A stretch of DNA of 64,000 bases from Candidatus Delongbacteria bacterium (GCA_041675285.1 JBAYTZ010000001.1:248001-312000), one strand, 5' to 3'. Positions 43,398 to 52,433 are shown, counted from the stretch's first letter. Numbers and translations are program-made. The notes: generated from the letters alone by a model not told the origin.

Positions 43398-44470
43398 TGA
43401 CGACCCCCACCTGCACTTCGCGTCCGGGGCGGCGCGCGTCCCGGCTCGCCGGCGGCTGGACGCGCCGGGCCCTCTGCCTGCTGCTGCTCGGTCCCGCCGG
43501 ACTTCAGGCCAGCGAGTACGCGGCGGACTTCATCCACCTGGGCACGGGCGCCGACGCCGCGGGCATGGCGGGCGCCTGGAGCACGAGCAAGTCCTACGCC
43601 ACCAGCTTCTTCTGGAATCCCGCACTGGTTGTGGACGACCAGCCGCTCAAGGTCTATGCCGAGGGCGTCAGCCTGTTCGACGGCCTCTCGTCCTACCAGA
43701 GCGCGGCCCTGCAGTGGCAGGTCCGGGAACGCTGGGCGCTCAGCGCCGGAGCCCAGGTCAACCTGGTCACGGACATCCCGCGCTACGCGGCCCTGGCCGA
43801 CGGCCGGGATCCCAGCAACCCCGACGACCGCTCCAACGGCGCCACGAGCGGCAGCGCCTTCGACAGCCGTTCCACGGCCCTCACCGTGGGCCTCAGCCGC
43901 GAATTCTGGTTCGACATCCTGCTGGGGCAGGGTCTGCTGCGCAACCGGCTGCCCGCGCGCCTGGCCGTGGGGTCCTCCCTGCGCCTGGTGCGCGAGAACC
44001 TGGACGAGGTGGGGGCCAGCGGCAGCGGCGTGGACCTGGGTATCAAGCTGATGGTCGCCGAACCGGCGCGGGTGGGCGAGCGCGGCCGGCGCGAGTTCGT
44101 GCTGGCCGTGGCCCGGCACAACCTGGTGGCCCAGGACCTGGACTGGGACACGCCCTCGGGCCAGCAGGACGCGCTGCCCGGCGGCATGCGGGCCGGCTTC
44201 TCCTACCAGGACGAGTGGCGCCGCCTGGCCTTGGGCTGGCGCGTGGCGCTGGAGTACGACGACCTCTACGACGGCACCTGGCATCTGGGCACGGAGTGGG
44301 ATCTGCGGCGCGTGCTGATCCTGCGCGGCGGCGTGGCCGCGCCGGACTTCGGCGAGGCCCAGCTCAGCCTGGGGGCGGGCTTCCACCTGCGCCACGCCCA
44401 GGTGAACTACGCCTTCACCCAGCACGAGCTGGGCGGCAGCCACCGGGTGAGTCTGGAACTGCGCTACTGA
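43397..44470 (+). CDS. PorV/PorQ-family outer-membrane beta-barrel protein (first copy)
   Basis: ATG 43397 overlaps the preceding stop by one base (TGATG) and gives 357 residues with an N-terminal signal (to about residue 36). The start of the mature protein (FIHLGTGADAAGMAGAWST, then a TSFFWNPALV block) is the signature of the PorV/PorQ (UPF0164) family, followed by alternating strands ending in an aromatic-rich terminal strand (HRVSLELRY). PorV carries type IX cargo to the PorU sortase. Coupling to the C25 gene suggests the two work together. A strong hairpin terminator follows. Confidence 0.83.
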   Translation: MTTPTCTSRPGRRASRLAGGWTRRALCLLLLGPAGLQASEYAADFIHLGTGADAAGMAGAWSTSKSYATSFFWNPALVVDDQPLKVYAEGVSLFDGLSSYQSAALQWQVRERWALSAGAQVNLVTDIPRYAALADGRDPSNPDDRSNGATSGSAFDSRSTALTVGLSREFWFDILLGQGLLRNRLPARLAVGSSLRLVRENLDEVGASGSGVDLGIKLMVAEPARVGERGRREFVLAVARHNLVAQDLDWDTPSGQQDALPGGMRAGFSYQDEWRRLALGWRVALEYDDLYDGTWHLGTEWDLRRVLILRGGVAAPDFGEAQLSLGAGFHLRHAQVNYAFTQHELGGSHRVSLELRY

Positions 44471-44492
44471 GCGACTGAGCGACTGAGCGACT
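44469..44492. repeat. Tandem 8-bp repeat, three copies
   Basis: GAGCGACT is repeated three times without error at 44469-44476, 44477-44484 and 44485-44492. The first copy overlaps the TGA stop of the PorV-like gene. Copy number could vary by slippage, but lying after the stop codon it would not change the protein. Confidence 0.75.
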
Positions 44493-44495
44493 TCA

Positions 44496-44530
44496 GGTCC
44501 TTCCGCCCTTGACCCCGGGGCGGAAGGACC
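44496..44530 (+). terminator. Rho-independent-like terminator after the PorV-like gene
   Basis: GGTCCTTCCGCC (44496-44507) pairs perfectly with GGCGGAAGGACC (44519-44530). Only a short T-containing tail (TTATGTTATC) follows. It separates the C25/PorV pair from the bacilliredoxin gene. Confidence 0.7.
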
Positions 44531-44581
44531 TTATGTTATCACCAAAACAGAACTAAAATAGTCCAAGAAGGAGAACCCCTC

Positions 44582-45097
44582 ATGACCTGGTCCGACATGC
44601 CGAGCTACGATCCCGTGGCCGTCCAGCCCATGCGCGAGGAACTGCTGGCCGTGGGCTTCCGCGAGCTGCTGGATCCCGCCGCCGTGGACGAGGCCCTGGC
44701 GCAGACCGGCGGCAGCACGCTGGTGGTGATCAACAGCGTCTGCGGCTGCGCGGCGGGCAACATGCGTCCGGGCGTGGCCCTGGCCCTGCAGAACGGCCGG
44801 ATCCCCGACCGCCTCTGGACCGTCTTCGCCGGGATGGAGAAACTGGCCGTCCGGCGCGTGCGCGAGCACCTGGGCCCCCTGCCCGAGTCCAGCCCCTTCC
44901 TGGCGCTGTTCCGCGACGGCGAGCTGGTCTGGGCCCTGCCCCGGCCCCAATTGGAGCAGCGCACGGCCGTGGACGTGGCCGCCGCCCTGGTGGAGGCCTT
45001 CGAGCAGCACTGCCAGCGCAGCGGGCCCTCCATTCCGCCCGCGCAGTTCGAGCAGCTGGGATTCACGGCCACCTGCGGCTGCTCGCTGCAGGCCTAG
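44582..45097 (+). CDS. Bacilliredoxin (BrxA/BrxB, YphP/YqiW family) with extra C-terminal CGC
   Basis: ATG 44582, with AAGGAG upstream, gives 171 residues. The family signature is clear: YDPVAVQPMREEL, then VVINSVCGCAAGNMRPG with the redox pair Cys 54/Cys 56 and a FLALFRDGELVW strand. Bacilliredoxins remove bacillithiol from oxidised proteins or act as thiol-disulfide isomerases; whether this organism makes bacillithiol cannot be told here. The protein is longer than usual (about 140 residues), and its end, ATCGCSLQA, carries a second Cys-Gly-Cys (165-167). The gene stands alone between two terminators. Confidence 0.88.
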   Translation: MTWSDMPSYDPVAVQPMREELLAVGFRELLDPAAVDEALAQTGGSTLVVINSVCGCAAGNMRPGVALALQNGRIPDRLWTVFAGMEKLAVRRVREHLGPLPESSPFLALFRDGELVWALPRPQLEQRTAVDVAAALVEAFEQHCQRSGPSIPPAQFEQLGFTATCGCSLQA

Positions 45098-45133
45098 GCT
45101 CGAGTTCCGCGGCCGTTCGCGGCGGGACAAGCA

Positions 45134-45160
45134 AAAGGGGAAGGCCGGGCCTTCCCCTTT
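45134..45160. terminator. Bidirectional terminator between convergent genes
   Basis: AAAGGGGAAGG (45134-45144) pairs with CCTTCCCCTTT (45150-45160) around CCGGG. The A-run on one side and T-run on the other make it suitable for both strands. It lies between the bacilliredoxin gene and the reverse-strand Cys-rich protein gene. Confidence 0.8.
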
Positions 45161-45185
45161 CTCATGGCTCGAAATGACGTGGGAC

Positions 45186-45704
45186 TTAGCGGCCGGCGCT
45201 GGCCGCGGCCCGGGCCGCGCGGACCGTCCGGGCCCAGCCCGCGCCCTCGGCCGCCAGCCGGGCCGCGCAGGCCTCCGTGTCCACCAGCAGCAGGGTCGAG
45301 CCCTGCACCAGGGGCAGCGGCTTGCGGGGCAGCGCTTGGCCGCAGGCCAGGCAGTCCTGCAGCGGATAGTCGGGCCCGTCCCGCTTGAGCAGGGCCTTGG
45401 TGATCGTCTTGCGGAACAGCTCCTCGCGCTCCTGGGCCTCGGCGTTGCAATGGTCGCAGCAGAGCTGCACGCTCAGCCCGTGGAGGTCCAGCTGGATGAC
45501 TTCGCCCATGCTGCCCAGCGGTGCGCCCGTGATCAGGCAGCGGGTCAGCGGATAGCGTTCGGGCTCCAGGACAGGCCCGGCGCTGGCCGCGCTGTCGGGC
45601 ACGGCTACGGCGGGCAGGGCGGGGGTCGGTTCCGCGCCCACCTGGGCGCGCCCGGCGGCGCCCAGCAAGAGGAGGAGCAGCAGGCGGACGAGGGGCTGGT
45701 TCAT
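45186..45704 (-). CDS. Secreted Cys-rich protein with two TRASH-like metal-binding modules
   Basis: The 172-residue protein has a signal peptide (to about residue 20) and two related segments. The first is YPLTRCLITGAPLGSMGEV and continues to LCCDHC; the second is YPLQDCLACGQALPRKP and continues to a single downstream Cys. The spacing Cys...Cys-Cys-x-x-Cys resembles TRASH-type modules found in heavy-metal handling proteins. The matching starts YPLxxCL suggest an internal duplication. It may bind copper or another soft metal in the periplasm. No metal transporter is nearby. It converges with the bacilliredoxin gene. Confidence 0.65.
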   Translation of the reverse strand: MNQPLVRLLLLLLLGAAGRAQVGAEPTPALPAVAVPDSAASAGPVLEPERYPLTRCLITGAPLGSMGEVIQLDLHGLSVQLCCDHCNAEAQEREELFRKTITKALLKRDGPDYPLQDCLACGQALPRKPLPLVQGSTLLLVDTEACAARLAAEGAGWARTVRAARAAASAGR

Positions 45705-45840
45705 GACGGTTCTCCCACGCTGTTGACCCGCCCGGGCGGGCCGGAAAGAAACCGTCTCAAGGGCGCAAGCGCAACGAGGCGGGCGACCGAGCTTCGGTCC
45801 AGATTTCTACTTTCTGGCAGTTCAAACCACAGGACCCGCC

Positions 45841-48800
45841 ATGAAGACCCTGCTGATCCTCCTTCCTGCCTGGCTGGCCACCGGTGCTTTCGCCCAGGTG
45901 GTCACGCTGGAGCCCGCCGCGCCGCTGGTCGGCCAGACCCTGACCATCACCTACGACGCCGTGGCGGGCGCCCTGCCCGACGCGCCGGCCCAGGTCAAGC
46001 TCCACTGGGGCCTTTACGACCCCGACACGGGCGGCTGGAGCCTGCCGCCGGCCGCCAACTGGCCCGCCGGCTCCGTCTCGCCGGACGGTTTCGCCCTGCA
46101 GTCGCCCCTGCTGGCCCAGGGCGGCGGGCTGTTCCAGGTGGCCGTGCCCTCCGTCGAGCCGATGGAGCACATCGCTTTCGTCTTCACCGACGGCGCCAAC
46201 TGGGACAACAACGGCGGTGCCAACTGGATCGTCGATTACATGGCCAGTGACGTGGCCTGCTGGTGGACGCCCCTGGAGCCCGAGACGGGCGACGTGGTGA
46301 GCGTGTTCTACAACACGGGCCCGGGCACCCTGCCCGGCGGCCCGGTACTGCTGCACTGGGGCGTGAACGAGTCCGGCGCGGGCAACTGGGTGGAGCCGCC
46401 CCAGGCCGTCTGGCCCGCGGGCACAGTGGCCGTCGGGGACGGGATGGCCGTCCGCAGCCCGATGGTGGACGAAGGCGGCGGGGTCTGGTCCATCCAGCTC
46501 ACGGCGGTGGAGGAGATCAACAGCCTGCACTGGGTCTTCACCAACGGCAGCGCCTGGGACAGCAACGGGGGCGGCAACTGGAACCTCTTCGTGGGCGAGC
46601 CGCCGGTCTTCGCCCAGGTCTGGCACCGCTTCCGGCTGGATCCGCGCTCGAGTTTCTACACCGGTCCGGCGCAGATCAGCACGGTGAATCTGGCGGGCAC
46701 CATGAACGGCTGGAACTCCACGCTCACGCCGCTCAGTCTGGGCGCGGACGGCACCTGGAGCGTCGAGCGCGTGCTGCAGGAGGGGGCCTACCAGTACAAG
46801 TTCGTGGTCAACGGCAGCGATTGGTCGTCCGACCCGGACAACCCGCGCATGAACGCGAACGACAACAACAACAGCATGCTGGACCTGGCGCCTGCCCCCG
46901 GTCCGCGGGCCACGGGCTGGTCCCGGCCCGACGGCCTGGTGCGGCGAGAGCCCGCCAGCCTGGAGCTGGCTCTGGGCGTGCGCGCCCCGGACGGCGGCGA
47001 GGAGCTGAACCCGGCGGCCTTCACGGCCCGGATCAACGGCGCGCTGGTCGCCCACAGCTGGGACGGCGACTCGCTGCGGCTGACCGTTCCCCTGACCCAG
47101 GCCGGCGAGGCCCGGGTGGAGGTGGGCCTGGCCGACATGGACGGCGACCTGGCCACGGCGCGCTGGTGCGCGGCCCTGCAGCCCGAGGGCTGGCTGCGCC
47201 TGGACGCCGACCGCGACGACGACGGTCCCGGCTTCTACGGTTATCCCACGCCGCCTGGCGGCTACGCCGACCTGGAGGCCGTGGAGCTGCGCGAGGCGGC
47301 CCTGGGCGACTCGCTGCAGGTGCGCGTGCGGCTGCGCCTCTTGCACGATTACAGCCGGGTCAACCTGCTCCTCTTGCCCACGCTGGCGGCGGATCCCTCC
47401 GCCGATCACCTGCGCGACGAGCTGGAGACCCCGGACTGGGCCACGGCCGGGCTCTTCCTGTCCCTGCTGAAGCCCACCTCGCCGCACCTCAACCCGGAGC
47501 AGGACAACCGCCTGCTGACGGACTACAATCCGCTGATCGCCGGCGCGCCGCTCAGCGTCTGGACCAGCGGCCAGACCCTGGTGGCCAACCTGCCCATGGA
47601 CCTGCTGGAGGAGCGCCTGGGCAGCTGGCAGGAGGATTGGTTCCTGGGCTGCTTCGCCACGATCACGGGCGTGGCGCCGTTGGAAGGCGGCGTGACCGAG
47701 GTGGGTCCCGGCCAGGGCGGCCTCAGCGAAGCCTGGGACTGCGACGTCTACGATGCGGCCTGCGTCGAGCCCGCCGGGTGGGAGGACGTCCTGCTGGCCA
47801 ACAGCAGCCTGGGCCGGACGGCTCGCCTGGACGCGGCGGGACGCGGCTTCGCGCCTGTGCTGCCGGAGGACGTGGGTCCGCACATGGCCTCGCCCGGCCC
47901 CGTGGTGCGCTTCCTGACCCAGGGCGGCTCCACGACCCTGGCCGCGCGCACCGTGCGCGGCACGGCCACGCCCAACACCGCCGGCAGCGTGCGGCTGGTG
48001 CGCCAGGCGGGCGCGCTGGCGGACTCCATCGAGGTGGCCCTGGTGGATGGAATCTGGAGCACGAACCTGACGCTGCTGGACGGTCTCAACCGCTTCCAGG
48101 CCAAGGCCCAGGACGCGGACGGCTTCTGGGGGTCCAGCTCGGCGCTGGAGATCACCCTCCTGCGCGAACACGCGCCCCAGCCCCAGATCAGCCTGCTGCT
48201 GCAGGAATCGGTGCTGCAGCTCTACGGCACGGCCACGGTGGATATCGACGGCGACATCACGGGCTGGCTCTGGGAGATGGAGGAGGGCAACCCCGAGGCC
48301 GTGGCGATCACGAACTCCGGCTCGATGGTGGCCTCCGTTCCGCAGCTGCCCGCCACGGACGGCGCCTACTGGTTCCGGCTGACCGTGACGGACGCCCAGG
48401 GCCACACGGGCACGGCCCGCGGCCTCTTCGAAGTTGAAAACGGCCGCACCCGCCCGGTGGGCCAGAACGACTACCCGCTCTGGGTGCGCGACGCCATCGT
48501 CTACGAGATCTTCGTGCGCAGTTTCGACTCCCGCCGCAACCTGGCCGCCGTCACCGAGCGCCTGGACGAGATCGTCGAGCTGGGCGCCAACACCATCTGG
48601 TTCATGCCTGTCTTCGAGGGCCCCAGCGACCACGGCTACGCGGTGAACGACTACTACGCCGTGGAGCAGGATTACGGCACCGAGAGCGACCTGCGCACCC
48701 TGGTGGAGGAGGCCCACGCCCGGGGCCTGCGCGTGGTGCTGGACATGGTGCTCAACCACAGCTCCATCGACCATCCCTGGATGCAATCGGCATTGGAGTA

Positions 48801-50070
48801 CGGCGACGACAGCCTCAACCGCGGCTGGTACATGTGGAATCAGGACGGCACGCACCAGTATTACTACGACTGGAGCAGCCTGCCCAACTTCAACGTCTCC
48901 CATCCGGACTACAAGCGCGAGGCTGCCCAGCTCAGCCGCTACTGGATCGAGGAGGTGGGCGTGGACGGCTACCGCTGCGACGTGGCCTGGGGCCCGCAGG
49001 AGCGCGACGGGCAGTTCTGGCGCGACTGGCGCCGCTCCATCCGCGTGACCCGGCCAGACCTGCTCCTCTTGGCGGAGGCCGGGGCCGACGACTTCTCGAT
49101 CTTCGACGGCCGCTTCAACCTGGCCTACGACTGGCCGCTGTTCTGGAACGCCCTGCAAGAGATCAACAATGTGGCGCCCTCCACGGTGCAGGACCGTGTG
49201 AGCAACGTGGGCTTCTGGTACCCGGACAACGCCCTGCCCTTCCGCTTCCTCGAGAATCACGACGAGGCGCGCTTCTACCCCGCGCACAACGCGGACCAGA
49301 CCCGCTGCGCGGCGGCCCTGCTCTTCAGCCTGCCCGGCGTGCCGCTGATCTACGCCGGCCAGGAAGTGGGGGAGACCACCCCGCGCGGCCTGATCAACTG
49401 GAGCGATCCCCAGAATCTGCGCCCGTACTACCAGCAGCTCTGCCGCACGCGCGGCGCCTGGCCCCAGTTCCGCACCAACCGCTCCCTGCAACTGGTCAAC
49501 AACGATCCCAGCCAGGTCTACAGCCTGGCCCGCGTGCCCGAGGACCCCGCCACGGACGGCGTGATCCTCTGCGTCTACAACTTCAGCGACAACACGCGCA
49601 GCGCCCAGTTGACGCTGCCGGTGGCCGACTGGGGCATGGAGGCGGGCACCTGGTATCTGACCGACTTGTTCGGCGGCGGCGTGCACGAGTACACGGGCGG
49701 CGTGGACACCCACGTGAGCGTGGATCTGGCGAACTGGGACGCGCGCTGGTTCATCCTGGGCAACGAGGCCGTGGACGTCAGCCCGCCCGACCCGGCGGTG
49801 CTGCCCGTGGAGTTCCAGCTGGGCGAGCCCTGGCCCAACCCCTTCAACCCGCGGGTCTCCATTCCCCTGACGCTGCCCGCGGCCGCCCAGGTGGAGCTGG
49901 AGATCTTCAACCTGGCCGGCCAGCGCGTGGCCACTCTGGCGGACGGCTGGCTGCCCGCCGGGCGTCGCGTGTTCCACTGGAACGCCGGCCACCTGGCCAG
50001 CGGCACCTACGTCGTGCAGGCCCGCGCCGGCGCCTGGCGCGGCTCGCGCAAGCTCAGCCTGGTGAAGTGA
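45841..50070 (+). CDS. Secreted modular alpha-amylase (GH13) with starch-binding modules and sorting domain
   Basis: The 1409-residue protein has a signal peptide (1-18) and two related N-terminal modules resembling CBM25-type starch-binding domains (about 20-130 and 135-255; VKLHWGL, then VLLHWGV). An AMPK/CBM48-like module follows at about 258-345 (LAGTMNGW, then YQYKFVVNG), then beta-rich regions. The GH13 domain starts near 880 (LWVRDAIVYEIFVRSFDS), with nucleophile Asp 1047 (GYRCDVAW), acid/base Glu 1079 (LLAEAG) and Asp 1141 (LENHDEARF). All three are intact, so it should be active. A FlgD-like sorting domain (WPNPFNPRVSIPL onward, about 1325-1409) marks it as type IX cargo. It acts outside the cell or on the surface. 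Confidence 0.88.
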   Translation: MKTLLILLPAWLATGAFAQVVTLEPAAPLVGQTLTITYDAVAGALPDAPAQVKLHWGLYDPDTGGWSLPPAANWPAGSVSPDGFALQSPLLAQGGGLFQVAVPSVEPMEHIAFVFTDGANWDNNGGANWIVDYMASDVACWWTPLEPETGDVVSVFYNTGPGTLPGGPVLLHWGVNESGAGNWVEPPQAVWPAGTVAVGDGMAVRSPMVDEGGGVWSIQLTAVEEINSLHWVFTNGSAWDSNGGGNWNLFVGEPPVFAQVWHRFRLDPRSSFYTGPAQISTVNLAGTMNGWNSTLTPLSLGADGTWSVERVLQEGAYQYKFVVNGSDWSSDPDNPRMNANDNNNSMLDLAPAPGPRATGWSRPDGLVRREPASLELALGVRAPDGGEELNPAAFTARINGALVAHSWDGDSLRLTVPLTQAGEARVEVGLADMDGDLATARWCAALQPEGWLRLDADRDDDGPGFYGYPTPPGGYADLEAVELREAALGDSLQVRVRLRLLHDYSRVNLLLLPTLAADPSADHLRDELETPDWATAGLFLSLLKPTSPHLNPEQDNRLLTDYNPLIAGAPLSVWTSGQTLVANLPMDLLEERLGSWQEDWFLGCFATITGVAPLEGGVTEVGPGQGGLSEAWDCDVYDAACVEPAGWEDVLLANSSLGRTARLDAAGRGFAPVLPEDVGPHMASPGPVVRFLTQGGSTTLAARTVRGTATPNTAGSVRLVRQAGALADSIEVALVDGIWSTNLTLLDGLNRFQAKAQDADGFWGSSSALEITLLREHAPQPQISLLLQESVLQLYGTATVDIDGDITGWLWEMEEGNPEAVAITNSGSMVASVPQLPATDGAYWFRLTVTDAQGHTGTARGLFEVENGRTRPVGQNDYPLWVRDAIVYEIFVRSFDSRRNLAAVTERLDEIVELGANTIWFMPVFEGPSDHGYAVNDYYAVEQDYGTESDLRTLVEEAHARGLRVVLDMVLNHSSIDHPWMQSALEYGDDSLNRGWYMWNQDGTHQYYYDWSSLPNFNVSHPDYKREAAQLSRYWIEEVGVDGYRCDVAWGPQERDGQFWRDWRRSIRVTRPDLLLLAEAGADDFSIFDGRFNLAYDWPLFWNALQEINNVAPSTVQDRVSNVGFWYPDNALPFRFLENHDEARFYPAHNADQTRCAAALLFSLPGVPLIYAGQEVGETTPRGLINWSDPQNLRPYYQQLCRTRGAWPQFRTNRSLQLVNNDPSQVYSLARVPEDPATDGVILCVYNFSDNTRSAQLTLPVADWGMEAGTWYLTDLFGGGVHEYTGGVDTHVSVDLANWDARWFILGNEAVDVSPPDPAVLPVEFQLGEPWPNPFNPRVSIPLTLPAAAQVELEIFNLAGQRVATLADGWLPAGRRVFHWNAGHLASGTYVVQARAGAWRGSRKLSLVK

Positions 50071-50071
50071 G

Positions 50072-52303
50072 ATGAGAGTCCTTGCCCTGTTGACGATGCT
50101 GTCCCTTCTGCCGGCGGCGCAGGCCCAGCGCGTGGAGTGGGACACCCCCACGGAGCTGCGGGTGAGCGGCGCGGACAAGCTCAAGCTGGACGGCGCGCGC
50201 GTGGCGGAGTGGCGCCAGAACGGCCCGGAAGCCCTGCTGCCCCTGAGTGTGTCACAGGAAGGGCCGGACTGGCGCCTGCGCAGCGCCCGGCCGCTGGACC
50301 TCCAGGCCCAGCACGCCCTGCTTCTCAAGAACGGCAAGCGCCTGCCCGTGATTCCCGCCGGCGTGCTCGACGCTTTCGTCTGCACGGAAGCGCTGGGCGT
50401 CTCCGGCGCCGGCCCGCGGGTCTTCCGGCTGTTCGCGCCCCGGGCCACGGCCGTGCGCCTGCACGTCTACGCCCGGCCGGACGACGAGCAGGCCCTGTTG
50501 GTCCGCGAGGCCGTGGCCGCCGCCGACGGCAGCTGGAGCGTCGCCTGTCCCGAGGCCGCGCCGGGCATGGCCTGGACCTGGTCGCTGAGTTCCGCCACGG
50601 GCGTGCAGGACTGGACCGATCCCGCGAGGGAGTTCGCCGACCCCTGGGCCACGGCCGTGGCCACGCGCAACCACTACACACACTCCGGCCGCGCCCTGCT
50701 GCTGGACGAGAGCTTTGCGTGGACCTGCGCAGACTGGACGCCGCCCCCGGCGGACTCGCTGATCATCCTGGAGACCCACCTGCGCGACGCCACGGCGGGG
50801 CCGGGCGCCGGCGCCGGCGCCCTGGCGGGCACTTACCCGGGCTACTGGAGCAGCAACACGGGCGGGCTGGCGCACCTGAAGAAGCTGGGCGCCACCGCCG
50901 TGGAGTTCCTGCCCCTGCAGGAATTCGGCAACTATGAGATGGACTACAAGAACCCCAAGGCGCCGCTCTTCAACGACTGGAACCCCTACGCGCGCAACCA
51001 CTGGGGCTACATGACCAGCGCCTTCCTGGCGCCGGAGGCCTACTTCGCCAGCGAGCAGAACCTGAAGCCCGGCGGCTGGTGCGGGCTGGACGGCCGCCAG
51101 GTGCGCGAGCTCCAGGAGCTGGTGGACCGCTGCCACCAGGCGGGCGTGGCCGTGATTCTCGACGTGGTCTACAACCACGTCTCCCAGTACGACCACAACC
51201 CCTTGAAGATGATGGACACGGCCTACTGGTTCCGGCTGGGTGACGACGGCGGGATGAGCTCGGCCTCAGGCTGCGGCAATGACCTGCAGACGGAGCGTCC
51301 GCTGGCCCGCCGGCTGATCCTGGACTCGGTGACCCATTTCGCCGAGGTCTACCGCGTGGACGGCTTCCGCTTCGACCTGGGGGCGATGATCGACGACGAG
51401 ACGCTGCGCCAGCTGCACGAGTTCTTCGCGGCCCGTGGCCTGTTCCACACCGCCGAGCCCTGGGGCGGCGGGGCCTACGAGCCCGAGACCTTCGCCCGGC
51501 TGGGCTGGTCCTGGTGGAACGACCAGTACCGCGTGGACCTGCGCGGCCGCCAGCCCGCCGAGGCCCGGGGCTTCCTGTTCGGCTCCCTCCACCCCGAAAG
51601 TTCGCCGGCGCGCCTGGTGGCCAACCTGGCGGGCTCGGCCGCGAGCCTGGGCGGGCTCAATCCCGATCCGCGCCAGGCCGTCAGCTACGTGGCCGCCCAC
51701 GACGACCACGATCTGGCCGACTGGATCAAGCTGGGCCTGGGGCTGGCCAGCGAGGACACGGTGGTGGCCGACCGGCTGGCTTTCCAGCGTCTCACGCCCG
51801 CCGAGCTGGCCCTGCACGGCGTGGCCGCCCTGCACCTGCTCTCCAGCGGCGGCGTGCCCATGCTGCACCTGGGGCAGGACCTGGGGCGCAGCAAGCTCAT
51901 CGCCCGGGGCTGCGAGGCGGAGACCCGGGTGGGGCGCATCGATCACAACAGTTACGACAAGGACAACGCCACCAACTGGATCGACTGGCGCCTGCTGACC
52001 CTGAACAAAGCGTTGGTGGAGCTCTACCGCCAGGCCGTGGTCTTCCGCCGTTCCCATCCGGGGCTGGCCGCGGCCCGGCGCGACGTGCTGGAGGAGAGCC
52101 TGACCGGCGCGCAGCTGGCCTGGACCAGCGCGGACGCCGGCGCGGCGGCGGCCTTCAACACGCACCCCGACAACACCTGGACCCTGCGCCTGCCGGGCAC
52201 GGCCCGGGTGGCGCTGGCCTCGGGACGCGTGGAGCTGGATCTGGACGGGCACACGCTGCGGGTGGGACCGCGCAGCGCCGTGCTGCTGGACTGGACGCCC
52301 TGA
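50072..52303 (+). CDS. Pullulanase-like GH13 glycoside hydrolase
   Basis: ATG 50072 lies one base after the amylase stop. The 743-residue protein has a signal peptide (1-18), a CBM48-like N-terminal module (VFRLFAPRATAVRLHVYA) and a GH13 domain of the pullulanase I type. VVYNHVSQYDHNPL, YRVDGFRFDLGAMID (nucleophile Asp 435), HTAEPWGG (Glu 462) and AAHDDHDLADW (Asp 544) are present. Unlike the amylase it has no FlgD-like sorting domain; it ends in a short beta domain and is therefore probably periplasmic. The pair would cut alpha-1,4 and then alpha-1,6 bonds of starch or glycogen fragments. Confidence 0.87.
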   Translation: MRVLALLTMLSLLPAAQAQRVEWDTPTELRVSGADKLKLDGARVAEWRQNGPEALLPLSVSQEGPDWRLRSARPLDLQAQHALLLKNGKRLPVIPAGVLDAFVCTEALGVSGAGPRVFRLFAPRATAVRLHVYARPDDEQALLVREAVAAADGSWSVACPEAAPGMAWTWSLSSATGVQDWTDPAREFADPWATAVATRNHYTHSGRALLLDESFAWTCADWTPPPADSLIILETHLRDATAGPGAGAGALAGTYPGYWSSNTGGLAHLKKLGATAVEFLPLQEFGNYEMDYKNPKAPLFNDWNPYARNHWGYMTSAFLAPEAYFASEQNLKPGGWCGLDGRQVRELQELVDRCHQAGVAVILDVVYNHVSQYDHNPLKMMDTAYWFRLGDDGGMSSASGCGNDLQTERPLARRLILDSVTHFAEVYRVDGFRFDLGAMIDDETLRQLHEFFAARGLFHTAEPWGGGAYEPETFARLGWSWWNDQYRVDLRGRQPAEARGFLFGSLHPESSPARLVANLAGSAASLGGLNPDPRQAVSYVAAHDDHDLADWIKLGLGLASEDTVVADRLAFQRLTPAELALHGVAALHLLSSGGVPMLHLGQDLGRSKLIARGCEAETRVGRIDHNSYDKDNATNWIDWRLLTLNKALVELYRQAVVFRRSHPGLAAARRDVLEESLTGAQLAWTSADAGAAAAFNTHPDNTWTLRLPGTARVALASGRVELDLDGHTLRVGPRSAVLLDWTP

Positions 52304-52372
52304 GTCCGCTCGGACGCCCGCCCGGAGCGGCGGGCCGCGCGCCAGGGTGAACGCGGAGGGGAGGGTGTTCGG

Positions 52373-52394
52373 AGGTGGGCGGGCTGTCCCACCT
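52373..52394 (+). terminator. Hairpin after the pullulanase-like gene
   Basis: AGGTGGG (52373-52379) pairs with CCCACCT (52388-52394). Only GC-rich sequence follows, then a short T-run at 52403-52406, so the terminator role is uncertain. Confidence 0.35.
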
Positions 52395-52402
52395 GCGCGT
52401 GG

Positions 52403-52433
52403 TTTTGGGCGCCTCGCGTCTTTTCTACATTCA
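52403..52433 (+). promoter_or_regulatory. Candidate Bacteroidota-type promoter upstream of the ABC ATPase gene
   Basis: TTTTG (52403-52407) and TACATTCA (52426-52433) are 18 bases apart. They resemble the TTTG / TAnnTTTG elements read by the Bacteroidota-type housekeeping sigma factor. The match is partial, so this is a guess from pattern only. Confidence 0.25.

Noticed and set aside
45757..50448. Open frame of 1563 codons on the minus strand, opposite the amylase gene
   Set aside because: It mirrors a clear GH13 gene in a very GC-rich stretch; its protein is a low-complexity mix of His, Gln, Val, Ala and Gly without any motif.
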